Below, in pieces: positions 1-8,076 of a stretch of 18,751 nt of DNA. The notes under the pieces were generated by a model that was not told the origin of the DNA, did not search any database, and saw nothing but the letters and a program-made list of their open reading frames with translations. The translations under genes and the position numbers were made by a program. The stretch's first letter is position 1; each line of letters begins with the position of its first letter. This DNA comes from an uncultured Methylobacillus sp. (lineage in GTDB: Bacteria; Pseudomonadota; Gammaproteobacteria; Burkholderiales; Methylophilaceae), in the NCBI GenBank assembly GCA_946478965.1, contig CAMLDQ010000039.1, positions 1 to 18,751 of the forward strand, given 5' to 3'.

Positions 1-530
<530 letters not shown>

Positions 531-548
531 CAAGCAGTTGTGTCACCC

Positions 549-572
549 GCCGCCGCGCTTCGGCGCGGCGGC
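549..572 (+). other. Intercistronic hairpin with UUCG tetraloop
   Basis: A perfect 10-bp G+C stem (GCCGCCGCGC, 549-558, with GCGCGGCGGC, 563-572) closes a TTCG loop with a C-G closing pair, the exceptionally stable cUUCGg RNA tetraloop. It lies between the tmd stop and the globin ribosome-binding site. No T-run follows, so it is more likely an mRNA 3'-end stabiliser or partial attenuator for the tmd transcript than a classical terminator. The role is inference. Confidence 0.7.
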
Positions 573-595
573 CTCCCTGCAAGGAAAGGTAAGCA

Positions 596-1024
596 ATGAC
601 ACCCCATCAAATATCACTGGTGCAAAAAACATGGGCGCTGGCGGAACCGCTGGGCGACACCGTGACCGTGCTGTTCTATGGCCGTCTGTTCGAACTGGAT
701 CCGTCCCTGCGCCGCTTGTTCCGGCAGGACATGTTGTCCCAGGGGCGCAATCTGCGACGCATGCTGGCCATCGTGGTCCGTGGCCTTCCGCAGCCCGATT
801 CGATCCGGCCGATGCTGGCGGAAAGCGGCCGGCGTCACGTGCAGTACGGGGTCAAGTCCGAGCACTACGACCTGGTGGAGCAAGCCCTGTTGTGGACGCT
901 GCAGCAAGGGCTGCGCGAACACTTTACCCCTGAAGTACGCGACGCCTGGCATGCCGCCTATACCCTGATGGCCGGTTTCATGCTGGAAGCCGCCCGCGAT
1001 CCGGCATCCGCCGAGGTCGCATGA
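596..1024 (+). CDS. Single-domain haemoglobin (flavohaemoglobin-type globin)
   Basis: A 142-residue globin of the single-domain family related to the haem domain of flavohaemoglobins. It would reversibly bind O2 or NO in the cytoplasm. The expected pattern is present: N-terminal A-helix (ISLVQKTWALAEPLG), FYGRLFELDPSLRRLF (B/C helices, CD region), then the proximal-histidine segment GRRHVQYGV with His81, followed by HYDLVEQALLWTLQQGL and FTPEVRDAWHAAY. No FAD/NAD reductase domain follows, so it is not a full flavohaemoglobin. AAGGAAAGG at 581-589 is a good ribosome-binding site for the ATG at 596. It sits inside the trimethylamine oxidation gene string, between tmd and the membrane Fe-S protein. 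Its substrate (O2, NO or other) cannot be told from sequence. Confidence 0.9.
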   Translation: MTPHQISLVQKTWALAEPLGDTVTVLFYGRLFELDPSLRRLFRQDMLSQGRNLRRMLAIVVRGLPQPDSIRPMLAESGRRHVQYGVKSEHYDLVEQALLWTLQQGLREHFTPEVRDAWHAAYTLMAGFMLEAARDPASAEVA

Positions 1025-1040
1025 TGAATGACAAGCCGCA

Positions 1041-1056
1041 GCGCCGGTGACGGCGC
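1041..1056 (+). other. Intercistronic hairpin with GNRA-type loop
   Basis: A GCGCCG stem (1041-1046) pairs with CGGCGC (1051-1056) across a GTGA loop, which as RNA is a GNRA tetraloop. It lies in the 54-base gap between the globin and the Fe-S oxidoreductase genes. No T-run follows. It may be an RNA processing or stability element; the function is inference. Confidence 0.5.
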
Positions 1057-1078
1057 GCGACGAAAGTGAGGCAGCGCG

Positions 1079-3211
1079 ATGAGCGACCCGAAAGAATTGA
1101 CCCGCATCCTGTTTGAAAACTTCCAGCCGCAGACCATACATCTGTTCTACGCCTTCGGCTACGCGGCCATTGCCGTATTCCTGTACGGGGTTTACACGCA
1201 GATCCGCAAGTATCGCCGCGGCCAGCCCGACCCTTCCTGGAACGGCCTATGGACGCGCTTTGTCGAGATGGCGAAGACGATGCTGACGCATCGCACGCTG
1301 AAGCGCCGCGATACCTCCGCCGGCAAAGCGCACGGCCTGATCTTTTTCGGCTTCATCCTGCTGTTCATCGGCACCTCGACCATCACGCTGGAGTACGACA
1401 TTCTCTACCCGCTGTTCGGCGTGCGCTTCTGGTACGGCAGCTTCTATCTGTGGTTCTCTCTGGTGCTGGACCTGGCCGGCGTCGGCGTGATCGCAGGCTT
1501 GTTGTACATGATGGTTCGCCGCAAGTGGCTGAAGCTGCCCAAGCTCGATTACGCGCGCCCCGACCGTGAGCCGGGCGATCCGGACTACGACCGCAGCGGC
1601 TACCGCCGCGAGGACTGGGCTTTCCTCTGGTCCTTCATCCTGATCGGTGTGACCGGCTTCGTGCTGGAGGCGGCACGCCTGGTCTGGCTGGCTGATCGGC
1701 CCACCGTTTGGGACGAGCGCTGGTGGTCGCCGGTGGGCGCGCTGCTTGCCCACCTGATGCAAGGTTTGGGTCTGACCGCTGCGGGTGCCGGTGCGTTTCG
1801 CACTGGTCTGTGGTGGTTCCATGGAATGTTGGCGCTCACTTTCATCGCCTGCATCCCGTATACCAAGATCAAGCACATCTTTACCGCCTCGGCTTCGCTG
1901 ATGTTTCGCGACCCGCTGGCGGCACGGCGCCTGCCAAAAGTGCCGGAAGAGCAGGAAAGCGCCGGCTACAAGACCATCACCGACCTGACCTGGAAGCAGC
2001 TGCTGCATCTCGACGCCTGCACCAAGTGCGGCCGTTGCCACGAAGCCTGCCCGGCCAATGCTGTCGGCGCGCCGCTGTCGCCGCGTGATGTGATCCTGTC
2101 GCTGCGCGAATTCGCCAACAAGACCTTGAACGCCAAGGAGCTGCCGGCCGAGGCCGAGCTCGACATCCACGGCAAGGGCGTCGGCCAGGTATTCATGGAA
2201 ACGCTGTGGTCCTGCCGCACCTGTCTAGCTTGCGTGGAAATCTGCCCGGTGGCGGTCGAGCACGTGCCGATCATCGTGCAAATGCGCCGCAAGCTGGTCG
2301 AGGACGGCGAGATGGAACCGATCCTGCAGAAGACGCTGCAGAACATCCACAAGAGCGGCAATTCCTTCGGCGAATCCAAGCGCAAGCGCGCCGCGTGGAC
2401 CAAGGCCCTGCCGTTCGAGATCAAGGACGCACGCAAGGAACCGGTGGACATGGTGTGGTTCGTGGGCGACTACGCTTCGTTCGACCCGCGCAACCAGAAG
2501 GTGAGCCAGGCGTTTGCCCGCATGCTGCATCACGCAGGCGTCGATTACGGCCTGCTGTTCGAAGGCGAGATGAACGCCGGCAACGACGTGCGCCGCGTCG
2601 GCGAGGAAGGGCTGTACGAACTGCTGGCCTCGTCCAACATCGGCACCCTGCAGGCATGCGACTTCAAGTCCATCGTCACCACCGACCCGCACTCGTTCAA
2701 CACCATCCGCAACGAGTACCCGGACTTCGGCGGCGAGTTCGAGATCCAGCACTACACCACGCTGGTGAAGCAGTTGATCGAGAGCGGCCAGCTCAAGCTC
2801 AAGAAGAAGCTCGATTACCGCGTCACCTTCCACGACCCGTGCCACCTCGGCCGCTACAACAAGGGCTACGACGCGCCGCGCGAGGTGCTGCAGCTGCTCG
2901 GCTGCGAGCTGGTCGAAATGGGCCGCAACCGGGATAACTCGTTCTGCTGCGGCGCCGGCGGGGGCCGTATCTGGATTCCCGATCCGGTGGGCAAGGAAAA
3001 ACCGTCGCAGAACCGCATGAAGGAAGCGGGAGCGATTGAAGGGTTGCAGGTGTTCGTCGTGTCTTGCCCGAAGGATCTCACCATGTTCGAGGATGCGCTG
3101 AAAACCAGCGGCTTCGAGGGCAAGTTTGTCGTACGTGAATTGATAGAGATGATCGATGAGTGCATCGACTACGAAATCTGGGAAGAAGGCCAGGACGCGC
3201 AAATTGCCTGA
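1079..3211 (+). CDS. Membrane Fe-S oxidoreductase (DgcB/HdrD-like), probable ETF-to-quinone reductase
   Basis: A 710-residue protein fusing a membrane cytochrome-b-like part to a soluble Fe-S part. About five to six hydrophobic helices span residues ~18-275. Two [4Fe-4S] motifs follow, C314-x2-C317-x2-C320-x3-C324 and C379-x2-C382-x2-C385-x3-C389, then a CCG-type domain with DPCHLG (C588), CCGAGGG (C623, C624) and a late Cys (C663). This is the architecture of heterodisulfide-reductase-like proteins such as DgcB of dimethylglycine catabolism. Members beside etfBA are thought to move ETF electrons to the quinone pool. Here the source would be trimethylamine dehydrogenase. GTGAGG (1066-1071) precedes ATG 1079. 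The 3' end overlaps the LRV gene by 56 bases, which suggests translational coupling. The electron route is inference from gene context; the domain calls are direct. Confidence 0.85.
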   Translation: MSDPKELTRILFENFQPQTIHLFYAFGYAAIAVFLYGVYTQIRKYRRGQPDPSWNGLWTRFVEMAKTMLTHRTLKRRDTSAGKAHGLIFFGFILLFIGTSTITLEYDILYPLFGVRFWYGSFYLWFSLVLDLAGVGVIAGLLYMMVRRKWLKLPKLDYARPDREPGDPDYDRSGYRREDWAFLWSFILIGVTGFVLEAARLVWLADRPTVWDERWWSPVGALLAHLMQGLGLTAAGAGAFRTGLWWFHGMLALTFIACIPYTKIKHIFTASASLMFRDPLAARRLPKVPEEQESAGYKTITDLTWKQLLHLDACTKCGRCHEACPANAVGAPLSPRDVILSLREFANKTLNAKELPAEAELDIHGKGVGQVFMETLWSCRTCLACVEICPVAVEHVPIIVQMRRKLVEDGEMEPILQKTLQNIHKSGNSFGESKRKRAAWTKALPFEIKDARKEPVDMVWFVGDYASFDPRNQKVSQAFARMLHHAGVDYGLLFEGEMNAGNDVRRVGEEGLYELLASSNIGTLQACDFKSIVTTDPHSFNTIRNEYPDFGGEFEIQHYTTLVKQLIESGQLKLKKKLDYRVTFHDPCHLGRYNKGYDAPREVLQLLGCELVEMGRNRDNSFCCGAGGGRIWIPDPVGKEKPSQNRMKEAGAIEGLQVFVVSCPKDLTMFEDALKTSGFEGKFVVRELIEMIDECIDYEIWEEGQDAQIA

Positions 3212-4670
3212 GCACGGCGCTGCCGAGCTCTTGGCCGTGGCGTGCGCCGTCAGGGACCCCTATATTGCGGCGGCGGTGTATGAGTTGGCTCCCGTCGAAG
3301 TGCAGCGCGAGCTGGAAGACGTCATGTTCGGCGAGCGGCGTACGGCGCTACAGCTCGCCCGCTGGGAACACACGCCGCCAGCCGTGCTGCGTGGATTGGC
3401 CAGGTTGCGAGACGACGCGGTGCGTCAGCGGATCGAACGTAATCTACGCACCGCCGGCGATACGCTGACGACATTGTTTCGCGCCGAACGGGAGAGTGGA
3501 TTGCTGACGCTGATCGCGCAGCATCGGCATACGCCAGCGGAAGTACTCAGGCAGATTGCCGCCGAGGAGGATGACGTGGAAGTGCTGAATGCGATCGCAG
3601 GCAATCCCTCGGCAACCACGCATGTCCTGCGCGTCCTGGCCAAACGCAAACCGGGGGTGCTCGATAGTGCGCTGGCGATGCATCCTGCTGCGCCTCCCAA
3701 GCTTCTGGAGGAGTTGTATGCGAACGGCACCGCCTATGTCCGCGCGGAAGTGGTATCGCATCCCCGCTGTCCATTGCGCGTGCTGTCCCAGGCCATGCTT
3801 GCGCGTGATCCACTGGTGTTGCGTCACTTGGCCGCTAATCCCCGGGTCGCCGTTTCACAGTTGCAAACCCTGGCACGTAGCCGTGACCCGTCCACGCGCC
3901 GCGCCGCGGCAGCCAATCCGCGCCTGGACCAGCATGCCCTGTTGCGGCTGATTCGTGATGACGCGGTGATGGTGCGGCGTGCGGTGGCCGGGCGCGAGGA
4001 TTTGGGAATCGGCATGCTGGAAGTGATGGCATGCGACACCGATCATTGGGTACGGCAGCGCGTTGCCCGGCATCCGAGAGCGCCGCTGGGGGTGCTGAGC
4101 GAGCTTGCCCGCGAGAAAAACCTTGAAGTACGGCGCGCGGTGGCGCGCAACCCGTATTGCCCGCACGTGCTGCTGCAGGAGCTGTCGCGTGATGAAAATG
4201 CATGGGTGCGTGCGGCCGTGGCCTATCAGCCCCGTACCACGGCGGACCTGCTCAAGCGGCTCGCACGCGATACCAGCGTGGATGTGTTGAGCGGCGTAGC
4301 GGCTAACCACAACACACCGCAAGTGTTGCTGCGCAAGCTTTCCCAGTCCGACGAGGCGGATGTGCGACGCGGGGTGATCCTTAACCCTGCGGCCACGCGG
4401 CGAACCTTAAGGCCGCTGCTACAAGACCCCTACTTCCTGCATCGGGTGCTGCTCGCCAGTCATCCCATGCTGGAAGATGAAGACAAATGGCCGCTGCATG
4501 CCGATCCAGACCCTTCGGTCCGGTTCGCCGTGATGCGGTGGTTTGCCGGAAAGGTGCCTGTGCAAGACAGGCTGGATTTATCTATCGCTACTTTAGGAGA
4601 AGGACATCATGAAAATCATGGTCGCAGTAAAACAGGTCGCAGCACTGGACGAGGACTTCGAGTTCCGTGA
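3156..4670 (+). CDS. Leucine-rich repeat variant (LRV) protein embedded in the ETF operon
   Basis: A 504-residue solenoid protein of about 13 tandem units of ~26 residues with the pattern VRxAVAxxPxxPxxxLxxLxxD. The clearest units run from about residue 190 to 440, for example VRRAVARNPYCPHVLLQELS and VRQRVARHPRAPLGVLSELA. Such repeats form a right-handed alpha/3-10 superhelix used for protein contacts. Some LRV proteins linked to nitrogen fixation carry an N-terminal four-Cys [4Fe-4S] motif. Here only isolated cysteines are seen and no CxxC cluster, so a cluster is unlikely. There is no signal peptide or membrane helix. The frame overlaps the upstream gene by 56 bases and etfB by 62. Its last ~20 residues are encoded by the etfB ribosome-binding site and start region, and are low-complexity and Gly/Arg-rich. 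The ATG at 3156 has only a weak Shine-Dalgarno and may depend on coupling. Function unknown; an assembly or docking role for the electron-transfer partners is a guess. Confidence 0.82.
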   Translation: MSASTTKSGKKARTRKLPEHGAAELLAVACAVRDPYIAAAVYELAPVEVQRELEDVMFGERRTALQLARWEHTPPAVLRGLARLRDDAVRQRIERNLRTAGDTLTTLFRAERESGLLTLIAQHRHTPAEVLRQIAAEEDDVEVLNAIAGNPSATTHVLRVLAKRKPGVLDSALAMHPAAPPKLLEELYANGTAYVRAEVVSHPRCPLRVLSQAMLARDPLVLRHLAANPRVAVSQLQTLARSRDPSTRRAAAANPRLDQHALLRLIRDDAVMVRRAVAGREDLGIGMLEVMACDTDHWVRQRVARHPRAPLGVLSELAREKNLEVRRAVARNPYCPHVLLQELSRDENAWVRAAVAYQPRTTADLLKRLARDTSVDVLSGVAANHNTPQVLLRKLSQSDEADVRRGVILNPAATRRTLRPLLQDPYFLHRVLLASHPMLEDEDKWPLHADPDPSVRFAVMRWFAGKVPVQDRLDLSIATLGEGHHENHGRSKTGRSTGRGLRVP

Positions 4671-5403
4671 CGACGGCCTGGACGTGGATGAGGATTTCCT
4701 CCTCTACGATCTCAACGAGTGGGACGATTTTTCGCTGGAAGAGGCGATGCGCATCAAGGAAAACTCGGGCGCCGAAGTCGAGGTGGTGGTCGTGTCGGTC
4801 GGCCCGGACCGCGTCGACGAGAGCCTGCGCAAATGCCTTGCCAAGGGCGCGGACCGCGCCGTTCGCGTCTGGGATGATGCGATGGAAGGCTCGGACTCCA
4901 TCACCGTGGGCCGAATCCTGGCTGCCGTGGCGCAGAAGGAAGCGCCGGACATGGTGTTTGCCGGGGTGCAATCCTCCGATGCGGCGAATGCCTCTACGGG
5001 CATTTCCACTGCCGCCTATCTGGGCTGGCCACATGCCGCGGTCGTTGCCGGACTGGAGTACACGCCGGGTCAGCACCAGGCTGTCGTGAAGCGCGAGCTT
5101 GAAGGTGGCACGCTGCATGAAGTGCAGATCGCCTGCCCGTCGGTATTGACCATCCAGCTCGGTATCAACAAGCCGCGCTATGCGTCACTGCGCGGCATCA
5201 AGCAGGCGGCCGCCAAGCCAATCGAGGAGCTGTCGCTGGCTGAACTGGGTCTTTCTCCCGATACCGTGGGAGCCGGTGCTGCACTGTCGCGCGTACGCCG
5301 CATGTATGTGCCGCCCAAGGGGCGTGCCGCCATGATTGAGGGAACACCGGCCGAGCAAGCAGCCCGCATCATCGAAATCATCAAGGACTTCAAGGGGGAA
5401 TGA
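4609..5403 (+). CDS. etfB: Electron transfer flavoprotein beta subunit
   Basis: A 264-residue EtfB, the AMP-binding subunit of the ETF heterodimer that accepts electrons from trimethylamine dehydrogenase. The N-terminus MKIMVAVKQVAALDEDFEFR, the acidic block DVDEDFLLYDLNEWDDFSLEEA, VSVGPDRVDESLRKCLAKGADRAVRV (read in two parts), FAGVQSSD and the C-terminal recognition-loop region (LGINKPRYASLRGIKQAA) are all typical. They resemble, from memory, the Methylophilus W3A1 protein that partners trimethylamine dehydrogenase. AGGAGA at 4595-4600 fixes the ATG at 4609. The start lies inside the end of the LRV frame, and the 3' end overlaps the first possible start of etfA as ATGA. The FAD itself sits mainly on EtfA. 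Confidence 0.97.
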   Translation: MKIMVAVKQVAALDEDFEFRDDGLDVDEDFLLYDLNEWDDFSLEEAMRIKENSGAEVEVVVVSVGPDRVDESLRKCLAKGADRAVRVWDDAMEGSDSITVGRILAAVAQKEAPDMVFAGVQSSDAANASTGISTAAYLGWPHAAVVAGLEYTPGQHQAVVKRELEGGTLHEVQIACPSVLTIQLGINKPRYASLRGIKQAAAKPIEELSLAELGLSPDTVGAGAALSRVRRMYVPPKGRAAMIEGTPAEQAARIIEIIKDFKGE

Positions 5404-5405
5404 GC

Positions 5406-6368
5406 ATGAAAACGATACTTGTCATAGCAGAGCAGCGCCGCAACGAGTTGCGACCGGTTTCGCTCGAGGTGATCAGTGCCGCGCAGGAACTGCGGCAGGG
5501 GGCGGACGACAAGGTGGTGGTCGCCGTTATCGGTGCGGATGTGCAGGGCTGCGCGCCGGCGTTGTCCGTGCCGGGCGTGGACGAAATCGTCACCGTCAAG
5601 GTTGCAGCACAGGAATTCGACCCGGACTTGTTCGAGGCCGCCGTCGGTGCGCTGATCGAGGCGAAGACGCCGGCCGTGGTACTGCTGGCGCACTCGGTGG
5701 ATTCACTGGGCTTTGCCGCCACACTGGCGCGCAAGGGGAATTTCGGATTTGCCACCGATGTGTTCAAGCTCGAGTACGACGGCGCGGACTTGGTCGCGAC
5801 GCGCGGAGGCTACAACCAGAAGGTCAATGTCGAAGTGGATTTTCCCGGCAAGAACACAGTGGTGCTGGCGGTGCGCGGCAGTGTGTTCAAGCCGGCCGAA
5901 GGTGCAGGCACGCCCGCAGTTTCCAGCCTGGATCTGAGTGCGGCGACCTCGCGCAGCCAGAACCTGCAGTTCGTGGAACAAGGCGGTGCGGATGACGTTG
6001 ACATCACCGGCGTAGATTTCATTATGTCGATCGGTCGCGGAATCGGCGAGGAAACGAATGTCGAGCAGTTTCGCGAGCTGGCCGAAATGGCTGGCGCCAC
6101 CTTGTGTTGTTCACGCCCAATCGCGGACGCCGGGTGGCTGCCGAAATCGCGTCAGGTCGGTCAGTCCGGCAAGGTCGTCAGCTCTTGCAAACTCTATGTG
6201 GCCATGGGGATTTCGGGCTCCATCCAGCATATGGCCGGGATGAAGCATGTGCCGACCATCGTCGCGGTGAATACCGATCCGGGTGCTTCGATTTTCACGA
6301 TCGCCAAGTATGGCATCGTCGGCGACATCTTCGAGATCGAGGAAGAGCTGCGTAGCCAAATGGCCTAA
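5406..6368 (+). CDS. etfA: Electron transfer flavoprotein alpha subunit
   Basis: A 320-residue EtfA, the FAD-carrying partner of EtfB. The N-terminal domain begins MKTILVIAEQRRNELRPVSL. The C-terminal FAD domain shows DFIMSIGRGIG, the Arg-containing CSRPIADAGWLPKSRQVGQS, MGISGSIQHMAGM and AVNTDPGASIFTIAKYGIVGD, all canonical FAD contacts. Two in-frame ATGs exist, at 5400 (overlapping the etfB stop as ATGA) and 5406. The Shine-Dalgarno AGGGGG (5393-5398) is one base from the first and seven from the second, so 5406 is preferred. Sequence similarity from memory is again to the trimethylamine-dehydrogenase ETF. Together with tmd and the membrane Fe-S protein it forms a plausible complete electron route from trimethylamine to quinone. 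Confidence 0.97.
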   Translation: MKTILVIAEQRRNELRPVSLEVISAAQELRQGADDKVVVAVIGADVQGCAPALSVPGVDEIVTVKVAAQEFDPDLFEAAVGALIEAKTPAVVLLAHSVDSLGFAATLARKGNFGFATDVFKLEYDGADLVATRGGYNQKVNVEVDFPGKNTVVLAVRGSVFKPAEGAGTPAVSSLDLSAATSRSQNLQFVEQGGADDVDITGVDFIMSIGRGIGEETNVEQFRELAEMAGATLCCSRPIADAGWLPKSRQVGQSGKVVSSCKLYVAMGISGSIQHMAGMKHVPTIVAVNTDPGASIFTIAKYGIVGDIFEIEEELRSQMA

Positions 6369-6374
6369 TCGCTG

Positions 6375-6402
6375 CGGCCGTGTCGTTTATCCGGCACGGC
6401 CG
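6375..6402 (+). other. Intergenic hairpin between etfA and ribH
   Basis: CGGCCGTGTCG (6375-6385) pairs with CGGCACGGCCG (6392-6402) as an 11-bp stem with one G-U pair and a six-base loop. It follows the etfA stop by a few bases and is not followed by a T-run (TTAGCAGG). It could act as a weak terminator or attenuator that lowers ribH expression relative to etfBA, or protect the etfBA message. The role is inference. Confidence 0.55.
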
Positions 6403-6425
6403 TTAGCAGGGTGTTCAGGAGAGTC

Positions 6426-6953
6426 ATGATGAAGAAACTGGAACGTAATCTGCAGGGTGGTTTGCGCATCGGCATCGTGCGTGCGCGCTTCAACAGTGAA
6501 ATCGGCGAAGGCCTGCAGGCGGCATGTGTCGAGGAATTGCACCGCCTGGGCGTGCGCGACGCCGACATCACGCTGGCCACCGTGCCCGGCGCGCTGGAGG
6601 TGCCGCTGGCGCTGTCGCGCATGGCCGGCAGCCAGCGCTTTGACGGGCTCATCGCGCTAGGCGCGATTGTTCGCGGCGATACCTATCATTTCGAAGTCGT
6701 GGCGAATGAATCGGCACGTGGCATCACCGATGTGCAGCTGGCTTCGGGAATTCCCATCGCCAATGCGATCCTGACCACCGAAAACGAAGAACAGGCGCTG
6801 GTGCGCATGGCGACCAAGGGCGCCGAGGCTGCCAGTGCGGCAGTCGAAATGGCCAACCTGATGAAATGGTTTACCGTACCCGAGCTCGGCAAACGTTGGG
6901 TACATGCCGCTCAGACACAGTCTGATGAACTCGCACATAATGCCTGGGGCTGA
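6426..6953 (+). CDS. ribH: 6,7-dimethyl-8-ribityllumazine synthase
   Basis: A lumazine synthase of 175 residues, the penultimate enzyme of riboflavin synthesis, joining the ribityl-pyrimidine with 3,4-dihydroxy-2-butanone 4-phosphate. Visible motifs are [15 protein letters not shown], the phosphate/substrate loop [12 protein letters not shown], and [21 protein letters not shown] with the catalytic His88 (start at 6426). The ~20-residue C-terminal tail after MKWF is longer than minimal family members. The frame extends up to a GTG at 6411, but AGGAG at 6417-6421 points to ATG 6426 or 6429. A stand-alone ribH inside a flavoprotein operon suggests a pathway-dedicated second copy boosting FMN/FAD for Tmd and EtfAB; whether another ribH exists elsewhere cannot be seen. 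The stop overlaps the next start (TGATG). Confidence 0.93.
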   Translation: MMKKLERNLQGGLRIGIVRARFNSEIGEGLQAACVEELHRLGVRDADITLATVPGALEVPLALSRMAGSQRFDGLIALGAIVRGDTYHFEVVANESARGITDVQLASGIPIANAILTTENEEQALVRMATKGAEAASAAVEMANLMKWFTVPELGKRWVHAAQTQSDELAHNAWG

Positions 6954-7954
6954 TGATGGACTGGAAATTCTTTTGCGGGCATCGTCGCATGGCCGCCGTG
7001 GGTGATGCCTTGCGTTCGCTCGCGGAAGGGCGCGTTTTTGATGCCGTTCGGCTCGATGCCTGGACGCGTACGCAGTTGCATGACGCCATCGCTGCCGTAG
7101 AGGCGCGCTTCGCCGAAATGCATGCCTGCCAGGCGGAAGAGCGGCGCAATCACAATGCATTCCTGGAAGCGGTGCACACCGAAACGGCCGCTCTCCAGAA
7201 AGAGCTGGATGAAGCTGCCAGCGTGCGTGATGCCGCGCTGGAGCAGGCGCGGCACAGTAATGCTGAACGGGAACGATTGCAAGCCGAATTACTGGAAGTC
7301 AGGGCTGAACTGGAAGACTACACGCTGGCCAAGTCCGCCCTGACGGAGGGGTTCTGGGTGCTGCACATGGTGGAAGGCGATCCGGATCACCCGCACAGCA
7401 CCATCAGCTGGTCCCAGCAGTTCAGGGCGCTGCTGGGGTATCAGCAAGCGGAACAGTTTCCAGACGGCTGGCAGAGTTGGCTCGATGCGATTCATCCGGA
7501 TGATCTGCAACCGACGCTGAATGCGTTTGCCAGCCATTTGAACGATCGCAGCGGGCGCACCGCCTATGTGGCCGAATATCGGCTGCGTAACGCGGCGGGC
7601 CAGTATGTGTGGTTTCGCGAGCGTGCATCGACGACACGTGATCCTTTGGGCGTTCCGCTCAAATCGGCAGGGGCGATCCGCAACATTGCCGACGAGCGCG
7701 ATGCGCGCGAATTTCACTCCGCCGAAATGGAGCGCGCCGCCAGCCGCATGAAGGAAATTCTCGCAGTCGCCGAGGTTATCACCGAGATCACGCAGCAGAC
7801 CAACTTGCTGGCACTCAATGCCGCCATCGAAGCGGCGCGTGCAGGCGAAGCCGGGCGCGGTTTCGCGGTCGTGGCCGACGAGGTGCGCAAACTGGTCGAC
7901 CGTACGGCAGAGGCCAACGACAAGATCCGGGATATGGCACAGCGCGCCGGATAA
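6953..7954 (+). CDS. Soluble PAS chemoreceptor-like protein with short signalling tip
   Basis: A 333-residue cytoplasmic protein without membrane helices. Residues ~45-125 form a long Glu/Ala-rich coiled coil. Residues ~135-255 are a PAS_3-type fold ending in a PAC-like strand ([20 protein letters not shown]). Residues ~262-333 carry the highly conserved chemoreceptor hairpin tip ([20 protein letters not shown], then [18 protein letters not shown]). The protein ends shortly after the tip, so most of the returning methylation helix of a full chemoreceptor is missing. It could still bind CheA/CheW through the tip. A ligand for the PAS domain (haem, flavin or small molecule) is not evident. ATGs at 6953 and 6956 both fit, the first overlapping the ribH stop. 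Coupling to ribH suggests co-expression with amine oxidation, possibly for energy or substrate taxis. Confidence 0.85.
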   Translation: MMDWKFFCGHRRMAAVGDALRSLAEGRVFDAVRLDAWTRTQLHDAIAAVEARFAEMHACQAEERRNHNAFLEAVHTETAALQKELDEAASVRDAALEQARHSNAERERLQAELLEVRAELEDYTLAKSALTEGFWVLHMVEGDPDHPHSTISWSQQFRALLGYQQAEQFPDGWQSWLDAIHPDDLQPTLNAFASHLNDRSGRTAYVAEYRLRNAAGQYVWFRERASTTRDPLGVPLKSAGAIRNIADERDAREFHSAEMERAASRMKEILAVAEVITEITQQTNLLALNAAIEAARAGEAGRGFAVVADEVRKLVDRTAEANDKIRDMAQRAG

Positions 7955-7962
7955 ATGAACAG

Positions 7963-7984
7963 GCGGCGCGGTTGCTCGCGCCGC
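7963..7984 (+). terminator. Probable terminator hairpin after the PAS/chemoreceptor gene
   Basis: GCGGCGCG (7963-7970) pairs perfectly with CGCGCCGC (7977-7984) around a six-base loop, a few bases after the TAA at 7952-7954. The downstream TACCTCTTT is only mildly T-rich, so termination may be partial. It marks a likely boundary between the tmd/etf string and the dmm operon. Confidence 0.5.
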
Positions 7985-7998
7985 TACCTCTTTGGTAG
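7984..7998. promoter_or_regulatory. Inverted repeat CTACC-N5-GGTAG upstream of dmm operon
   Basis: CTACC (7984-7988) and GGTAG (7994-7998) form a symmetric site about 80 bases before the dmmD start, immediately followed by TACCCCC. The spaced inverted half-sites resemble the form of sites bound by LuxR/NarL-type regulators, and TACCTCT (7985-7991) fits the NarL heptamer pattern TACYYMT. A NarL-type regulator is encoded at 16597. No convincing -35/-10 pair was found. The arms are short, so chance is possible. Confidence 0.3.
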
Positions 7999-8076
7999 TA
8001 CCCCCTCATGAGAATTTTCGCCTGACCCTGCCTCCATTATCGTTTCTCCAACCTCGGTCATATTGGAGTAACAATA

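Noticed and set aside
614..1141. Long minus-strand open frame opposite the globin gene
   Set aside because: It is an antisense shadow of a G+C-rich gene; no recognisable domain or ribosome-binding site, and the plus-strand frame is a clear globin.
1247..3202. Minus-strand open frames of 307 and 325 codons opposite the Fe-S oxidoreductase
   Set aside because: They are long only because of G+C bias. Composition is His/Arg/Gln-rich with no family motif, while the plus frame has two Fe-S motifs and a CCG domain.
3600..4500. Possible CRISPR-like or DNA tandem repeat
   Set aside because: The periodicity (~78 bases) is at protein level from LRV units; the DNA units are diverged and there are no conserved repeats with unique spacers.
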